Part shown: piece after piece, positions 17,430 to 26,057 of the stretch
Numbering within the stretch: the first letter of the stretch is position 1
How the letters are laid out: each line of letters opens with the position of its first letter
Assembly: GCF_902499335.1 (NCBI RefSeq)
Contig: NZ_CABVQK010000016.1
Coordinates: forward strand, 124,001 to 188,000
From: Burkholderia lata
GTDB lineage: Bacteria; Pseudomonadota; Gammaproteobacteria; Burkholderiales; Burkholderiaceae
Direction: 5' to 3'
Length of the DNA stretch: 64,000 nucleotides
Notes under the pieces: model-generated
Databases searched by the model: none
What the model was told of the DNA's origin: nothing
What the model saw: the letters and a program-made list of their open reading frames with translations, nothing else
Made by a program: the position numbers and the translations under genes

Positions 17430-17747
17430 TCAGCGTGCGCCGGCTGGAGCGGCGTCGTTTTTCAACGCGCCGTCCCGCTCGACCCGCTCGACGATACGCG
17501 CCAGCCGAATGATGTCGCTCAGCGCGAAATCGGCGGCATCGGGCCGGGAACGGCCGCACTCGTCTGCGATGCGCATCGCGAACGCGAGCGCTTCGGAACG
17601 CTCGCGCAGCAGCACCCGCAGCGCATCCGCGATGACCCGGCGGTCGCGCGGATCACCGAGGCCCAGCACCGGACCGACATCCGGTTCCCCGAGTGTCGCC
17701 TCCGCTAACGTGGAAACGTTCGGCACACGCATCGTGTTCCTTTCCAT
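17430..17747 (-). CDS. Small conserved-looking protein of unknown function at the end of the xylose operon
   Basis: A 105-aa acidic-to-neutral soluble protein, mostly helical by composition, with no signal peptide or membrane segment. I do not recognise the family. The ATG at 17747 has a strong AGGAGG site six bases ahead, and the gene begins 36 bases after xylH on the same strand, so it is very probably translated from the xylose-transport transcript. Repeated Arg/Asp-rich helices (DPRDRRVIADALRVLLRERS) suggest a small DNA- or protein-binding role, but nothing more can be said. Confidence 0.65.
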   Translation of the reverse strand: MERNTMRVPNVSTLAEATLGEPDVGPVLGLGDPRDRRVIADALRVLLRERSEALAFAMRIADECGRSRPDAADFALSDIIRLARIVERVERDGALKNDAAPAGAR

Positions 17748-17783
17748 GTTCGTCCTCCTGCCGCCTCGCGGCCGACAGGTTCG

Positions 17784-18995
17784 TCATCGCCGGTTCGACC
17801 GCGACACCACGTCGATCCACACGGCCAGCACCAGCACGGCACCCTTGACGATCATCTGCCAGTACGCATCGACGTCCAGCATCGACATGCCGTTGTCGAG
17901 GCTCGCCATCACGAGCGCTCCGATCAGCGCGCCGTAGACAGTGCCCGACCCGCCGCGCATCGACGTGCCGCCGATGAAGCACGCGGCGATCGCATCGAGT
18001 TCGCCCATCGTGCCGGCGGACGGCGAACCCGCCGCCAGCCGCGCCGTATTCACGAGGCCGGCAAACGCGCACATCAACCCCATCAGCGCAAATATCGCGA
18101 GCTTCACGCGATCGGTATCGACGCCCGACAACCGCGTCGCCTCCAGATTGGAACCCACGGCATAGATGCGCCGGCCGAACACGGTCTGCGTCGCGATCCA
18201 CGAGAACGCACCGAGCAGCACGAGCAGCAGCAGCACGGGCACCGGGATACCGCCGTAACGGTCGAGCGTCGCGACGAAGGCGAACAGCACCGCACCGGCG
18301 CCGACGACCTTCGCGACGTCCTGCCACGGCGGCGCGACCGCGAGCCGGTAGCGCCGCCGCGTCGCGCGCTGCCGCACCACCAGCAGCAACACGAGCACGA
18401 ACAGCAGAATCGCGAGGCCGTCTCCCACCAGGCGCGGCAGATAGCCCTGCCCGATGAACACGAAGCCGTCCGACACGGGCGCGATCGTCGAGCCGCCCGT
18501 CACGCCGAGCAGGATCCCGCGAAACGCGAGCATCCCGCCCAGCCCGACGATGAACGACGGCACGCGCCGATAGGTCGACCACCAGCCGTTGAAGAGCCCG
18601 ATCAGCACGCCGAGCGCGAGCACGGCCGGGATTGTCGCCGCGACCGGCCAGTGGCGGTTGACGTCGAGGATCGCGGCGACGCCGCCGAGCAGCCCGAGCA
18701 GCGAGCCGACCGACAGGTCGATCTCGCCCGCGATGATGACGAACACCATTCCGCACGCGAGCATGCCGGTGATCGACATCTGCCGCAGCAGGTTCGATAC
18801 GTTGCGCGGCGTGACGAATGCGCCGTCCGTCAGCACCGAGAAGAACGTCCAGATCACGACGACCGCCAACAGCAGCGCGAGCAGCTTGTAGCGCGCGAAT
18901 ATCTGGCGCAACGGCAGCCGTGCCGTGCGGCCGGCTGAACGATGCGCGTCTGCATCCGGCGTCGCCGGGGTCGAGGAAGAAAGTTCGGAATTCAT
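17784..18995 (-). CDS. xylH: Xylose ABC transporter, membrane permease
   Basis: A 403-aa permease of the ribose/xylose (carbohydrate uptake type 2) ABC class. It has about ten hydrophobic segments and the family signature IIAGEIDLSVGSLLGLLGG in the first half and GTVYGALIGALVMASLDNGM near the end. It forms the inner-membrane channel for the XylFGH importer. Its ATG overlaps the xylG stop as ATGA, so translation is coupled. The long loop between helices with VRQRATRRRYRLA is typical of XylH rather than RbsC and explains the larger size. The upstream in-frame extension is out of the family pattern and was not used. Confidence 0.93.
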   Translation of the reverse strand: MNSELSSSTPATPDADAHRSAGRTARLPLRQIFARYKLLALLLAVVVIWTFFSVLTDGAFVTPRNVSNLLRQMSITGMLACGMVFVIIAGEIDLSVGSLLGLLGGVAAILDVNRHWPVAATIPAVLALGVLIGLFNGWWSTYRRVPSFIVGLGGMLAFRGILLGVTGGSTIAPVSDGFVFIGQGYLPRLVGDGLAILLFVLVLLLVVRQRATRRRYRLAVAPPWQDVAKVVGAGAVLFAFVATLDRYGGIPVPVLLLLVLLGAFSWIATQTVFGRRIYAVGSNLEATRLSGVDTDRVKLAIFALMGLMCAFAGLVNTARLAAGSPSAGTMGELDAIAACFIGGTSMRGGSGTVYGALIGALVMASLDNGMSMLDVDAYWQMIVKGAVLVLAVWIDVVSRSNRR

Positions 18996-20551
18996 GTCGC
19001 ACTCGCTGCGGTGGGTTCGGTGGGCAGCCGCGCGGGCTTCAGCGCGGCGCCGAGAATCTGTTCCTGCGTGAGGCCGTCGTTGACGAAATCGCCGCGCAAC
19101 TCGCCTTCGCCGATCACCAGCACGCGATCGGCCAGCCCGAGCACCTCGGGCAGTTCCGACGACACGACGATCAGCGCGACGCCGCGCCTGGCAAGCGCGA
19201 AGATCAGCCGGTAGATCTCCGCCTTCGCGCCCACGTCGACACCGCGCGTCGGCTCGTCGAGGATCAGCACCTGCGGCTCGGCCAGCAGCATCCTGGCGAG
19301 CACCGCCTTCTGCTGGTTGCCGCCGGACAGGCTCGCGATCGGCAGGAACGGATGCGCGGCGCGCACCGACAGCCGCTGCATCTCGGTGCGGATCGCATCG
19401 AGTTCGGCGGCCGCGTCGATCCGCCCGCGCGACGCGAAGCGCCGCAGTACCGCCAGCGTGATGTTGTGGCCCACGCCGAGCTGCGGCACGATGCCATGGC
19501 GCTTGCGATCCTCGGGCACCATCGCGATTCCGGCGCGGATCGCGTCGGCCGGCGAACGGATCGACAGCGTCCGGCCGTTCATCAACACGGTCGCCGTGCA
19601 CGCGCCTGGGTACGCGCCGAAGATCGCCTGCATCAGCTCGGTGCGGCCCGCGCCCACGAGCCCGGCGACGCCGAGGATCTCGCCGCGCCGCACGCTGAAC
19701 GACACGTCGTCGACCCGCTTGCGGCGCGTGTTCGTCACATCGCGACAGGTCACGTTCCGCGCCTCCAGCACGACATCGCCGATCTCGTGCGGCTCACGCG
19801 GATACAGGTCGCGGATCTCGCGGCCGACCATCATCGCGATGATCCGGTCAGTGGTCAGCGCGCGCATCGGCTCGGTCGCGACATGACGGCCGTCGCGAAT
19901 CACGGTGACCGTGTCGCAGACGGCCTCGACCTCGTCGAGCTTGTGCGAGATGTACACGCATGCGATGCCGCGGCGCTTGAGATCGCGCACGATGTCGAGG
20001 AGGATTCGCGTCTCGGCGGCGCTCAGCGACGACGAAGGCTCGTCGAGGATCAGCAGCTTCGCGCGCTTGTTCAGCGCCTTCGCGATCTCGATCAGTTGCT
20101 GGTGACCGCCGCCGTAGTTCATCACCGGCTGCGCGACGTTGATCGTATCGATCCGCAATTCGCGCAGCAGCTCCTCGGCGCGCCGGACCATCGCCGCGAA
20201 GTGCATGCGCCCGCCCGGCAGCGTGATCTCGTTGCCGAGGAAGATGTTCTCGGCGACCGACAGCTCGGGCACCAGCATCAGCTCCTGGTGGATGATCACG
20301 ATGCCCGCCCGCTCCGTGTCGCGCACGCCGGATGCCGCGAGCAGCGTGCCTTCCCAGCGAATTTCGCCGTCCCACGTACCGTGCGGATAGACGCCCGACA
20401 GCACCTTCATCAGCGTCGATTTACCCGCGCCGTTCTCGCCGCACAGCCCGACGCATTCGCCGGGACGCACGGTGAGGTCGATACCGTCGAGCGCTTTCAC
20501 GCCGTCGAATGCCTTGACGATGCCGCGCATCGTCAGCAAGGGTTCCGTCAT
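18992..20551 (-). CDS. xylG: Xylose ABC transporter, double ATP-binding subunit
   Basis: A 519-aa sugar importer ATPase with two nucleotide-binding domains in one chain. The first has Walker A GENGAGKST (about 39-47), an SSSLSAAE signature region and Walker B LLILDEPSSSL. The second has the degenerate Walker A GLVGAGRTE typical of this class, LSGGNQQKAVLARML and LILDEPTRGVDVGAK. It energises xylose import with XylF and XylH. It begins 58 bases after xylF and overlaps xylH by four bases. Confidence 0.95.
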   Translation of the reverse strand: MTEPLLTMRGIVKAFDGVKALDGIDLTVRPGECVGLCGENGAGKSTLMKVLSGVYPHGTWDGEIRWEGTLLAASGVRDTERAGIVIIHQELMLVPELSVAENIFLGNEITLPGGRMHFAAMVRRAEELLRELRIDTINVAQPVMNYGGGHQQLIEIAKALNKRAKLLILDEPSSSLSAAETRILLDIVRDLKRRGIACVYISHKLDEVEAVCDTVTVIRDGRHVATEPMRALTTDRIIAMMVGREIRDLYPREPHEIGDVVLEARNVTCRDVTNTRRKRVDDVSFSVRRGEILGVAGLVGAGRTELMQAIFGAYPGACTATVLMNGRTLSIRSPADAIRAGIAMVPEDRKRHGIVPQLGVGHNITLAVLRRFASRGRIDAAAELDAIRTEMQRLSVRAAHPFLPIASLSGGNQQKAVLARMLLAEPQVLILDEPTRGVDVGAKAEIYRLIFALARRGVALIVVSSELPEVLGLADRVLVIGEGELRGDFVNDGLTQEQILGAALKPARLPTEPTAASAT

Positions 20552-20609
20552 TCGTTCATGCCTCGCAGGATGCGCGCGGGCGCCGTTGAGCCGCCCACGC
20601 GTCGCGCCG

Positions 20610-21638
20610 TTACTGGCTCGCCAGCTGCGCCTGGGTATAGAAGCCGTCCTTCACGACGACGTCGACGTTGCGCTTGGTCAGCAGCGTCGGCTGCAGCAGC
20701 ACCGTGTCGACCTTCTTCCTGCCGTTGTCGTATTGCGCATTGAACGCGGGCTTCGTGCCCTTCGCGAGATCGACCGCGAGCTTCGCCGCTTCGCTCGCAA
20801 TCAGCTTGAGCGGCTTGTAGACGGTCATCGTCTGCGTGCCGGCAATCACGCGCTTGACCGCCGCGAGATCCGCGTCCTGCCCGGACACCGGTACCTTGCC
20901 CGCCAGATGCTGTGCGGCGAGCGCCTGGATCGCGCCGCCGGCCGTGCCGTCGTTCGACGCGACGATCGCATCGATCCGGTTGTTGTTCGCGGTCAGCGCA
21001 TCCTCGACGATCCGCAGCGCGGTCGACGCGCTCCACTCGGGCACCCACTGCTGGCCAACGAGCTTGATGTCGCCGCGGTCGATCGCGGGCTTCAGCACCT
21101 TCAGCTGGCCTTCGCGCAGCATCTTCGCGTTGTTGTCGGTCGGTGCGCCACCCAGCAGGAAGTAGTTGCCCTTCGGCTTCGCATCGTAGACGCCCTGCGC
21201 CTGCAGCTCGCCGACCTTCTGGTTGTCGAACGAGATATACGCGTCGACGTCCGCGTCGAGGATCAGCCGGTCGTACGACACGACCTTGATGCCGGCCTTC
21301 TTCGCTTCGGCGACGACGTTGCCGAGCGTCTTCGAATTGAACGGCACGATCACGATCACGTCGACGCCGCGCGAGATCAGGTTCTCGATCTGCGAAATCT
21401 GCCGCTCCTCGCTCGCGTCCGCCGACTGCACCGACACCTTAGCGCCGAGCTTCGTCGCGGCCGCGACGAAATAGTCGCGATCGCGCGACCAGCGCTCGAC
21501 GCGCAGGTCGTCGATGCAGAAGCCGATCTCGGGCTTGTCCTTGCTCGCATGCGCGAGCGGCATGCCCAGCGCGAGGATCGCCAGCGCAGCGGCGCCGGCA
21601 AGCGAACTCAATACGGTACGACGCGTCACGGATTTCAT
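20610..21638 (-). CDS. xylF: Periplasmic D-xylose-binding protein
   Basis: A 342-aa periplasmic binding protein with a signal peptide ending near AHASK and the type I sugar-binding fold. Family features include IGFCIDDLRVERWSRDRDYFVAAATKLGA, the VIVIVPFNSKTLGNVV loop, SYDRLILDADVDAYISFDN and VASNDGTAGGAIQAL, matching XylF ligand-contact regions. It captures xylose and delivers it to XylGH. The start has AAGGAG and GGAGA sites ahead. A 124-base gap with a hairpin separates it from xylB, which may let xylF be expressed at a different level. Confidence 0.95.
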   Translation of the reverse strand: MKSVTRRTVLSSLAGAAALAILALGMPLAHASKDKPEIGFCIDDLRVERWSRDRDYFVAAATKLGAKVSVQSADASEERQISQIENLISRGVDVIVIVPFNSKTLGNVVAEAKKAGIKVVSYDRLILDADVDAYISFDNQKVGELQAQGVYDAKPKGNYFLLGGAPTDNNAKMLREGQLKVLKPAIDRGDIKLVGQQWVPEWSASTALRIVEDALTANNNRIDAIVASNDGTAGGAIQALAAQHLAGKVPVSGQDADLAAVKRVIAGTQTMTVYKPLKLIASEAAKLAVDLAKGTKPAFNAQYDNGRKKVDTVLLQPTLLTKRNVDVVVKDGFYTQAQLASQ

Positions 21639-21725
21639 GTCTCCAACTCCTTGTTTTTGGACAACTTCACGAACGCCGGGCGAACGCCGAAATGCGCCGC
21701 CCGCATCGAGTCACTGCGATATACG

Positions 21726-21757
21726 GGATCGCGCGACGCGAATCGCGCCGGCGATCC
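21726..21757 (-). other. Hairpin between xylB and xylF
   Basis: An inverted repeat GGATCGC/GCGATCC with a nested GCGA/TCGC stem lies in the 124-base xylB-xylF gap. It has no T run on the coding side, so it is more likely an mRNA processing or stability element that sets separate levels for the binding protein than a full terminator. Confidence 0.4.
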
Positions 21758-21762
21758 TCCCG

Positions 21763-23241
21763 TCAAACGCCCGTTGCAAACACCGGCGCGAGCGCACGGT
21801 AAAGCGCGCGAAACGTCGGCCGCCGCGCGTCGCGATACCACGCATGGCGTTCCATGTCGGGCTCGCGCACGGCAACGATCGGCGGCTGCGGGCACACGGC
21901 GTCGAGCGGCGCATCCGGTTCGAGCGCGAGACGCGCGAGCCTCGCGGCACCGAGCGCCGGCCCTACCTCGCCGCCCGCGCGCAGCGTCAGCGCGCGTCCG
22001 CTCAGGTCGGCGAGCATCTGCGTCCAGTACGCGCTGCGCGAGCCGCCGCCGATCACCGTGATGCTCTCGGGCGCAAACCCGGCCGCATGTAACGCGTCGA
22101 TGCCGTCGAGCAGCGCGAAGCCGACGCCTTCGAGTGTCGCGTTCGCGAGATCCGCACGCTGCGTGTCGGGCGTGAGCCCATAGAACACGCCCTTCGCATT
22201 CACGTCGTTGTGCGGCGTACGCTCGCCGCTCAGGTAAGGCAGGAACCACGGGCGGCTCGTGCGCGCGTTCGTTTCGGCATCGTCGAGCAGCGCCGCGACG
22301 CCGTCGTAGCCGGCCAGTTGTGCAGTGAAGTCGATACAGCCGGCCGCGTTCAGCATCACGGACATCAGATGCCACGTATCGGGCAGCGCGTGACAGAAGC
22401 TGTGCACGGCCGATTCGGGATTCGCACGGAATCCGTCGGACACCGCGAAATAGACCCCCGAGGTACCGAGCGACAGCAGCGCATCGCCGGGCCGCACGAT
22501 GCCGACGCCCACCGCACCGGCCGCGTTGTCGCCGCCGCCCGCCACCACCGGAATCTCGCGCAGCCCGAGCGTGCGTGCGACGGCCGGCAACAGGGTGCCG
22601 GTGATGCGATTGCCCTCGAACACGGCCGGCATCTGCGTACGAGACAACCCGCATGCGGCAAGCAGCGCGTCGTCGTAGTCGCGCTTCGCGACGTCGAGCC
22701 ACAACGTGCCAGCGGCATCCGACGGATCGGTCGCGAATACGCCGGTCAGCCGGTACCGCAGATAGTCCTTCGGCAGCAGCACATGGGCGATGCGCGCAAA
22801 CACGTCAGGTTCATGACGACGTACCCACAGCAACTTCGGCGCGGTGAAACCCGGCATCGCGACGTTGCCGGCCACGGCGCGCAGTGCGGGCGCAAGCCGT
22901 TCGAGTTCCGCGCATTCGGCGTCCGCCCGGCCGTCGTTCCACAGGATCGCGGGGCGCAGCACGTCGCCATGCGCATCGAGCAGCGTCGCACCGTGCATCT
23001 GACCGGTCAGTCCAAGTGCGTCGATGTCGCGCGGATCGATGCCCGCGGTGCGCGCCTCCGAGACGAGTGCGGCAAGCGCGCCGCATGCGGCATCCCACCA
23101 GTCGCGCGGCGCCTGTTCGGACCAGCGCGGCCGCGGCCGGCTCACTGCGAGCGGGCGGCTCGCGCTGGCCCGCACCGCGCCGTCGCGGTCGAGCAGCACC
23201 GCCTTCACGCCCGACGTGCCGAGATCGAGTCCGATGTACAT
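21763..23241 (-). CDS. xylB: Xylulokinase
   Basis: A 492-aa FGGY-family kinase that phosphorylates D-xylulose to xylulose 5-phosphate. It shows the N-terminal phosphate loop IGLDLGTSGVKAVLLDRDG, GLTGQMHG with the substrate-binding pattern of xylulokinases, the ILWNDGRAD segment (WxDxR), the mid-protein GGGDNAAGAVGVGIV and the C-terminal VIGGGSRSAYWTQMLAD. The gene starts four bases after the xylA stop, so it is coupled to xylA. Confidence 0.95.
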   Translation of the reverse strand: MYIGLDLGTSGVKAVLLDRDGAVRASASRPLAVSRPRPRWSEQAPRDWWDAACGALAALVSEARTAGIDPRDIDALGLTGQMHGATLLDAHGDVLRPAILWNDGRADAECAELERLAPALRAVAGNVAMPGFTAPKLLWVRRHEPDVFARIAHVLLPKDYLRYRLTGVFATDPSDAAGTLWLDVAKRDYDDALLAACGLSRTQMPAVFEGNRITGTLLPAVARTLGLREIPVVAGGGDNAAGAVGVGIVRPGDALLSLGTSGVYFAVSDGFRANPESAVHSFCHALPDTWHLMSVMLNAAGCIDFTAQLAGYDGVAALLDDAETNARTSRPWFLPYLSGERTPHNDVNAKGVFYGLTPDTQRADLANATLEGVGFALLDGIDALHAAGFAPESITVIGGGSRSAYWTQMLADLSGRALTLRAGGEVGPALGAARLARLALEPDAPLDAVCPQPPIVAVREPDMERHAWYRDARRPTFRALYRALAPVFATGV

Positions 23242-23245
23242 GGCG

Positions 23246-24568
23246 TCAGCGCAGCCCGTAGATCGCCTGGTTCACGATGTTCTCGAGCCGCTCCTGCGCA
23301 CCGCTCGCATGCCGCGGGTCCACGCCGCGCGCAAGCGCATCGGCCGCGAGCGACTCCAGCGTGTAGCCGCCCGACAGGATCTTGCGGCCGAACGCGTCGT
23401 CCCACTGCGCGTAGCGCTGCCGGCGCAGTGCATCGAGCCGGTCGTTCTCGACCAGCACCGCCGCGCGTTCGAGCGCGAGCGCAAGCACGTCGATCGCGCC
23501 GACGTGGCCGTAGAACAGGTCTTCCGGATCGACACTCTGGCGGCGCACTTTCGCATCGAAGTTCATCCCGCCGGTCGTGAAGCCGCCGTGACGCAGGATT
23601 TCGTAGAACGCGAGCGTCAGCTCTTCGACGCTGTTCGGGAACTGGTCGGTGTCCCAGCCGTTCTGCGGATCGCCCCGATTCGCGTCGACGCTGCCGAACA
23701 CGCCGAGCGCGAACGCGTTCGCGATCTCGTGATGAAACGAGTGACCGGCGAGCGTGGCGTGGTTCGCCTCGATGTTCACGCGAATCTCGTTCTGCAATCC
23801 GTACTGCACGAGGAAGCCGTGCACCGTCGCGACGTCGTAGTCGTACTGGTGCTTGGCCGGCTCCTGCGGCTTGGGCTCGATCAGCAGTGCGCCCGTGAAG
23901 CCGATCCGGTGCTTGTGCTCGACGACCATCGACAGGAAGCGGGCAAACTGCTCGCGTTCGCGCTTCAGGTCGGTATTGAGCAGCGTCTCGTACCCTTCCC
24001 GCCCGCCCCACAGCACATAGTTCTCGCCGCCGAGCCGGTGGGTCGCATCGAGCGCATGGCACACCTGGGTCGCGGCCCACGCGAATACGTCCGGGTTCGG
24101 GTTCGTCGCAGCGCCGGCCGCGAAGCGCGGGTGCGAGAACAGGTTCGCCGTGCCCCACAACAGCCGCACGCCACTGGCCTGCTGACGCTCGCCGAGATAG
24201 TCGACCATCCGCGCAAAATTCGCCGCATATTCCCGCAGGCTGTCGCCTTCCGGTGCGACGTCGGTGTCATGGAACGTATAGAAAGGCGTGCCGAGCTTCG
24301 TGAAGAACTCGAACGCCGCATCGGCCTTCATCCGCGCCCGTTCGAGCGCGTCGCCCGGCTGCTGCCACGGGCGCCGGAACGTGCCTTGCCCGAACATGTC
24401 ATGCCCCGGCCACACGAACGTGTGCCAGTAGCAGACCGCGATCCGCAGATGCTCGGCGAGCGTCTTGCCCAGCACGCGCTTCGCCGGGTCGTAATAGTGA
24501 TAGGCCAGCGGATTGTCCGACTGCGGGCCTTCGTAGCGAATCGCGGGAATGTGTTCGAAATACGACAT
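23246..24568 (-). CDS. xylA: Xylose isomerase
   Basis: A 440-aa class II xylose isomerase converting D-xylose to D-xylulose with two divalent metals. It shows the active-site region FHDTDVAPEG, the metal ligand segments (KPQEP, NIEANHATLAGHSFHHE) and the family signatures VLWGGREGYETL and the substrate His region near VWPGHDMFG. The start at 24568 has CGGAGA ahead and gives the family length; the open frame reaches 41 codons further into the control region. First gene of the leftward xylose operon. Confidence 0.96.
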   Translation of the reverse strand: MSYFEHIPAIRYEGPQSDNPLAYHYYDPAKRVLGKTLAEHLRIAVCYWHTFVWPGHDMFGQGTFRRPWQQPGDALERARMKADAAFEFFTKLGTPFYTFHDTDVAPEGDSLREYAANFARMVDYLGERQQASGVRLLWGTANLFSHPRFAAGAATNPNPDVFAWAATQVCHALDATHRLGGENYVLWGGREGYETLLNTDLKREREQFARFLSMVVEHKHRIGFTGALLIEPKPQEPAKHQYDYDVATVHGFLVQYGLQNEIRVNIEANHATLAGHSFHHEIANAFALGVFGSVDANRGDPQNGWDTDQFPNSVEELTLAFYEILRHGGFTTGGMNFDAKVRRQSVDPEDLFYGHVGAIDVLALALERAAVLVENDRLDALRRQRYAQWDDAFGRKILSGGYTLESLAADALARGVDPRHASGAQERLENIVNQAIYGLR

Positions 24569-24670
24569 GGCGTCTCCGTGCAGGGTCTTGTTGCGGCGCA
24601 ACGCGCGTCGCAGCAACGCACGTGGCCGAATTCGGTTGTCCGGATCGTGCCCGCGCACCTGCCGGCCGGC

Positions 24671-24685
24671 AATTGCGAAATTGCG
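24671..24685. repeat. Tandem AATTGCG repeat in the xylA-xylR control region
   Basis: AATTGCG occurs twice with one base between (24671-24677 and 24679-24685), about 100 bases upstream of xylA. XylR-type AraC activators bind tandem direct repeats, so this is a candidate XylR site. The assignment rests on position and repeat form only. Confidence 0.4.
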
Positions 24686-24715
24686 CAGCACGCTTAATGT
24701 TTCTTGCCAGCCGCT

Positions 24716-24730
24716 ACGTGCGGCGCACGT
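24716..24730. promoter_or_regulatory. Perfect 15-bp palindrome upstream of xylR
   Basis: ACGTGCG-G-CGCACGT is a perfect inverted repeat seven bases upstream of a -10-like TACAAT (24738-24743) that could serve xylR. The symmetric form suggests a dimeric repressor or autoregulation rather than the tandem site expected for an AraC protein. Confidence 0.45.
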
Positions 24731-24836
24731 TCCGTCCTACAATCGCCCAACACCAGACCACCGCGCGCCGCCGCCACGGGCGCGCCCCGGAGACAACGGC
24801 ACGGCGTCGCCCCGACGCGCGCGCCCCGAGATCGAG

Positions 24837-26030
24837 ATGACACGCGTCCCTTCCGCCCAGACACCGCATCGCATCGCGCTGCTGTTCAACGCGAACAAGG
24901 TCTACGACCGCGAGATCATCAGCGGCATCGGCCAGTACCTGCACACGACGCGCGTCGTGTGGGACCTGTTTCTCGAAGACGACTTCCGCTGCCGGCTCAC
25001 CGGCATCGAGCGCTTCGACGGCGACGGCATCATCGCGGACTTCGACGATCCCGCCGTCGCCGACGCGCTCGCCGGCTCGCGGCTGCCGATCGTCGCGGTC
25101 GGCTCGTCGTACGAGGATCCGGTGCAGTATCCGGACGATGTCCCATATATTGCGACCGACAACCCGAAGCTCGTGTCGCTCGCCTACACGCACCTGATCG
25201 GCGCGGGGCTCGCGCACTTCGCGATGTACAGCCTGCCGGTCGCTCAGGAGAACCGCTGGGCGCAGCAGCGCGAGCTCGCGTTCGACCGGCTCGCGCGCGC
25301 GGACGGGCTCGATGCGCCGATCTACCGCGGGCTGTCGACGAGCGCATCCGGTTGGAATCACGCGATCGAGCAACTCATCGGCTGGCTGCATGCGCTGCCG
25401 AAGCCCGTCGGCGTGATCGCGGTCACGGATGCACGCGCGCGGCACCTGCTGCAGGCCTGCCTGATCGCGGGCATCGCGGTGCCGGAACAGGTGGCGATCA
25501 TCGGCATCGACAACGATCCGCTCACGCGCACGCTGACGCGCATTCCGTTGTCGTCGGTCATCCAGGGCACCGAGGAAATGGGCCGTACCGCCGCTCACCT
25601 GCTGCACCGGATGCTGCGCGGCGCGCGCTTTCCGGGGCAGCGCATTCTCGTGCCGCCGGTCGGCATCAACGTGCTCGAATCGACGCGCCACCAGCCGCTT
25701 GCAAGCCCGCACGTGATGCGCGCGCGCCATTTCATTCGCCAGTACGCGTGCCAGGGGATCAAGACCGAACAGGTCGCCGACTATGTCGGCGTGTCGCGTT
25801 CGCTGCTCGAGGACCACTTCCGGCGCGAACTGCAGCGCACCGTGCACCAGGAGATCCTGCGGCACAAGCTCGAGGCCGCGCAGGCACTGCTCGCCGGCAG
25901 GCAGGCGTCGAGCGCCGAGGTCGCGATCCGTTGCGGGTTCACGTCGCTCCAGTACATGTACGCAGTGTTCAGGCGCGAGCTGGGCTGCACGCCGCGCGAA
26001 TACCAGGAACGTGCGGCCGCCCTGTACTGA
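24837..26030 (+). CDS. xylR: Xylose operon activator, AraC family with sugar-binding domain
   Basis: A 397-aa regulator. Residues about 10-280 form a LacI-like periplasmic-binding fold (RIALLFNANKVYDREIISGIGQYL, VIAVTDARARHLLQACLIAGIAVPEQVAIIGIDND), and residues about 290-395 form an AraC DNA-binding domain with two helix-turn-helix units (VADYVGVSRSLLEDHFRREL, AIRCGFTSLQYMYAVFRRELG). This is the XylR layout: xylose binding activates xylA and xylF operons. It is divergent from xylA across 268 bases that hold the tandem AATTGCG repeat and a palindrome. The start at 24837 gives the family N-terminus. Confidence 0.94.
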   Translation: MTRVPSAQTPHRIALLFNANKVYDREIISGIGQYLHTTRVVWDLFLEDDFRCRLTGIERFDGDGIIADFDDPAVADALAGSRLPIVAVGSSYEDPVQYPDDVPYIATDNPKLVSLAYTHLIGAGLAHFAMYSLPVAQENRWAQQRELAFDRLARADGLDAPIYRGLSTSASGWNHAIEQLIGWLHALPKPVGVIAVTDARARHLLQACLIAGIAVPEQVAIIGIDNDPLTRTLTRIPLSSVIQGTEEMGRTAAHLLHRMLRGARFPGQRILVPPVGINVLESTRHQPLASPHVMRARHFIRQYACQGIKTEQVADYVGVSRSLLEDHFRRELQRTVHQEILRHKLEAAQALLAGRQASSAEVAIRCGFTSLQYMYAVFRRELGCTPREYQERAAALY

Positions 26031-26057
26031 CGCCCGCCGCCAAACTGACAACCACCC

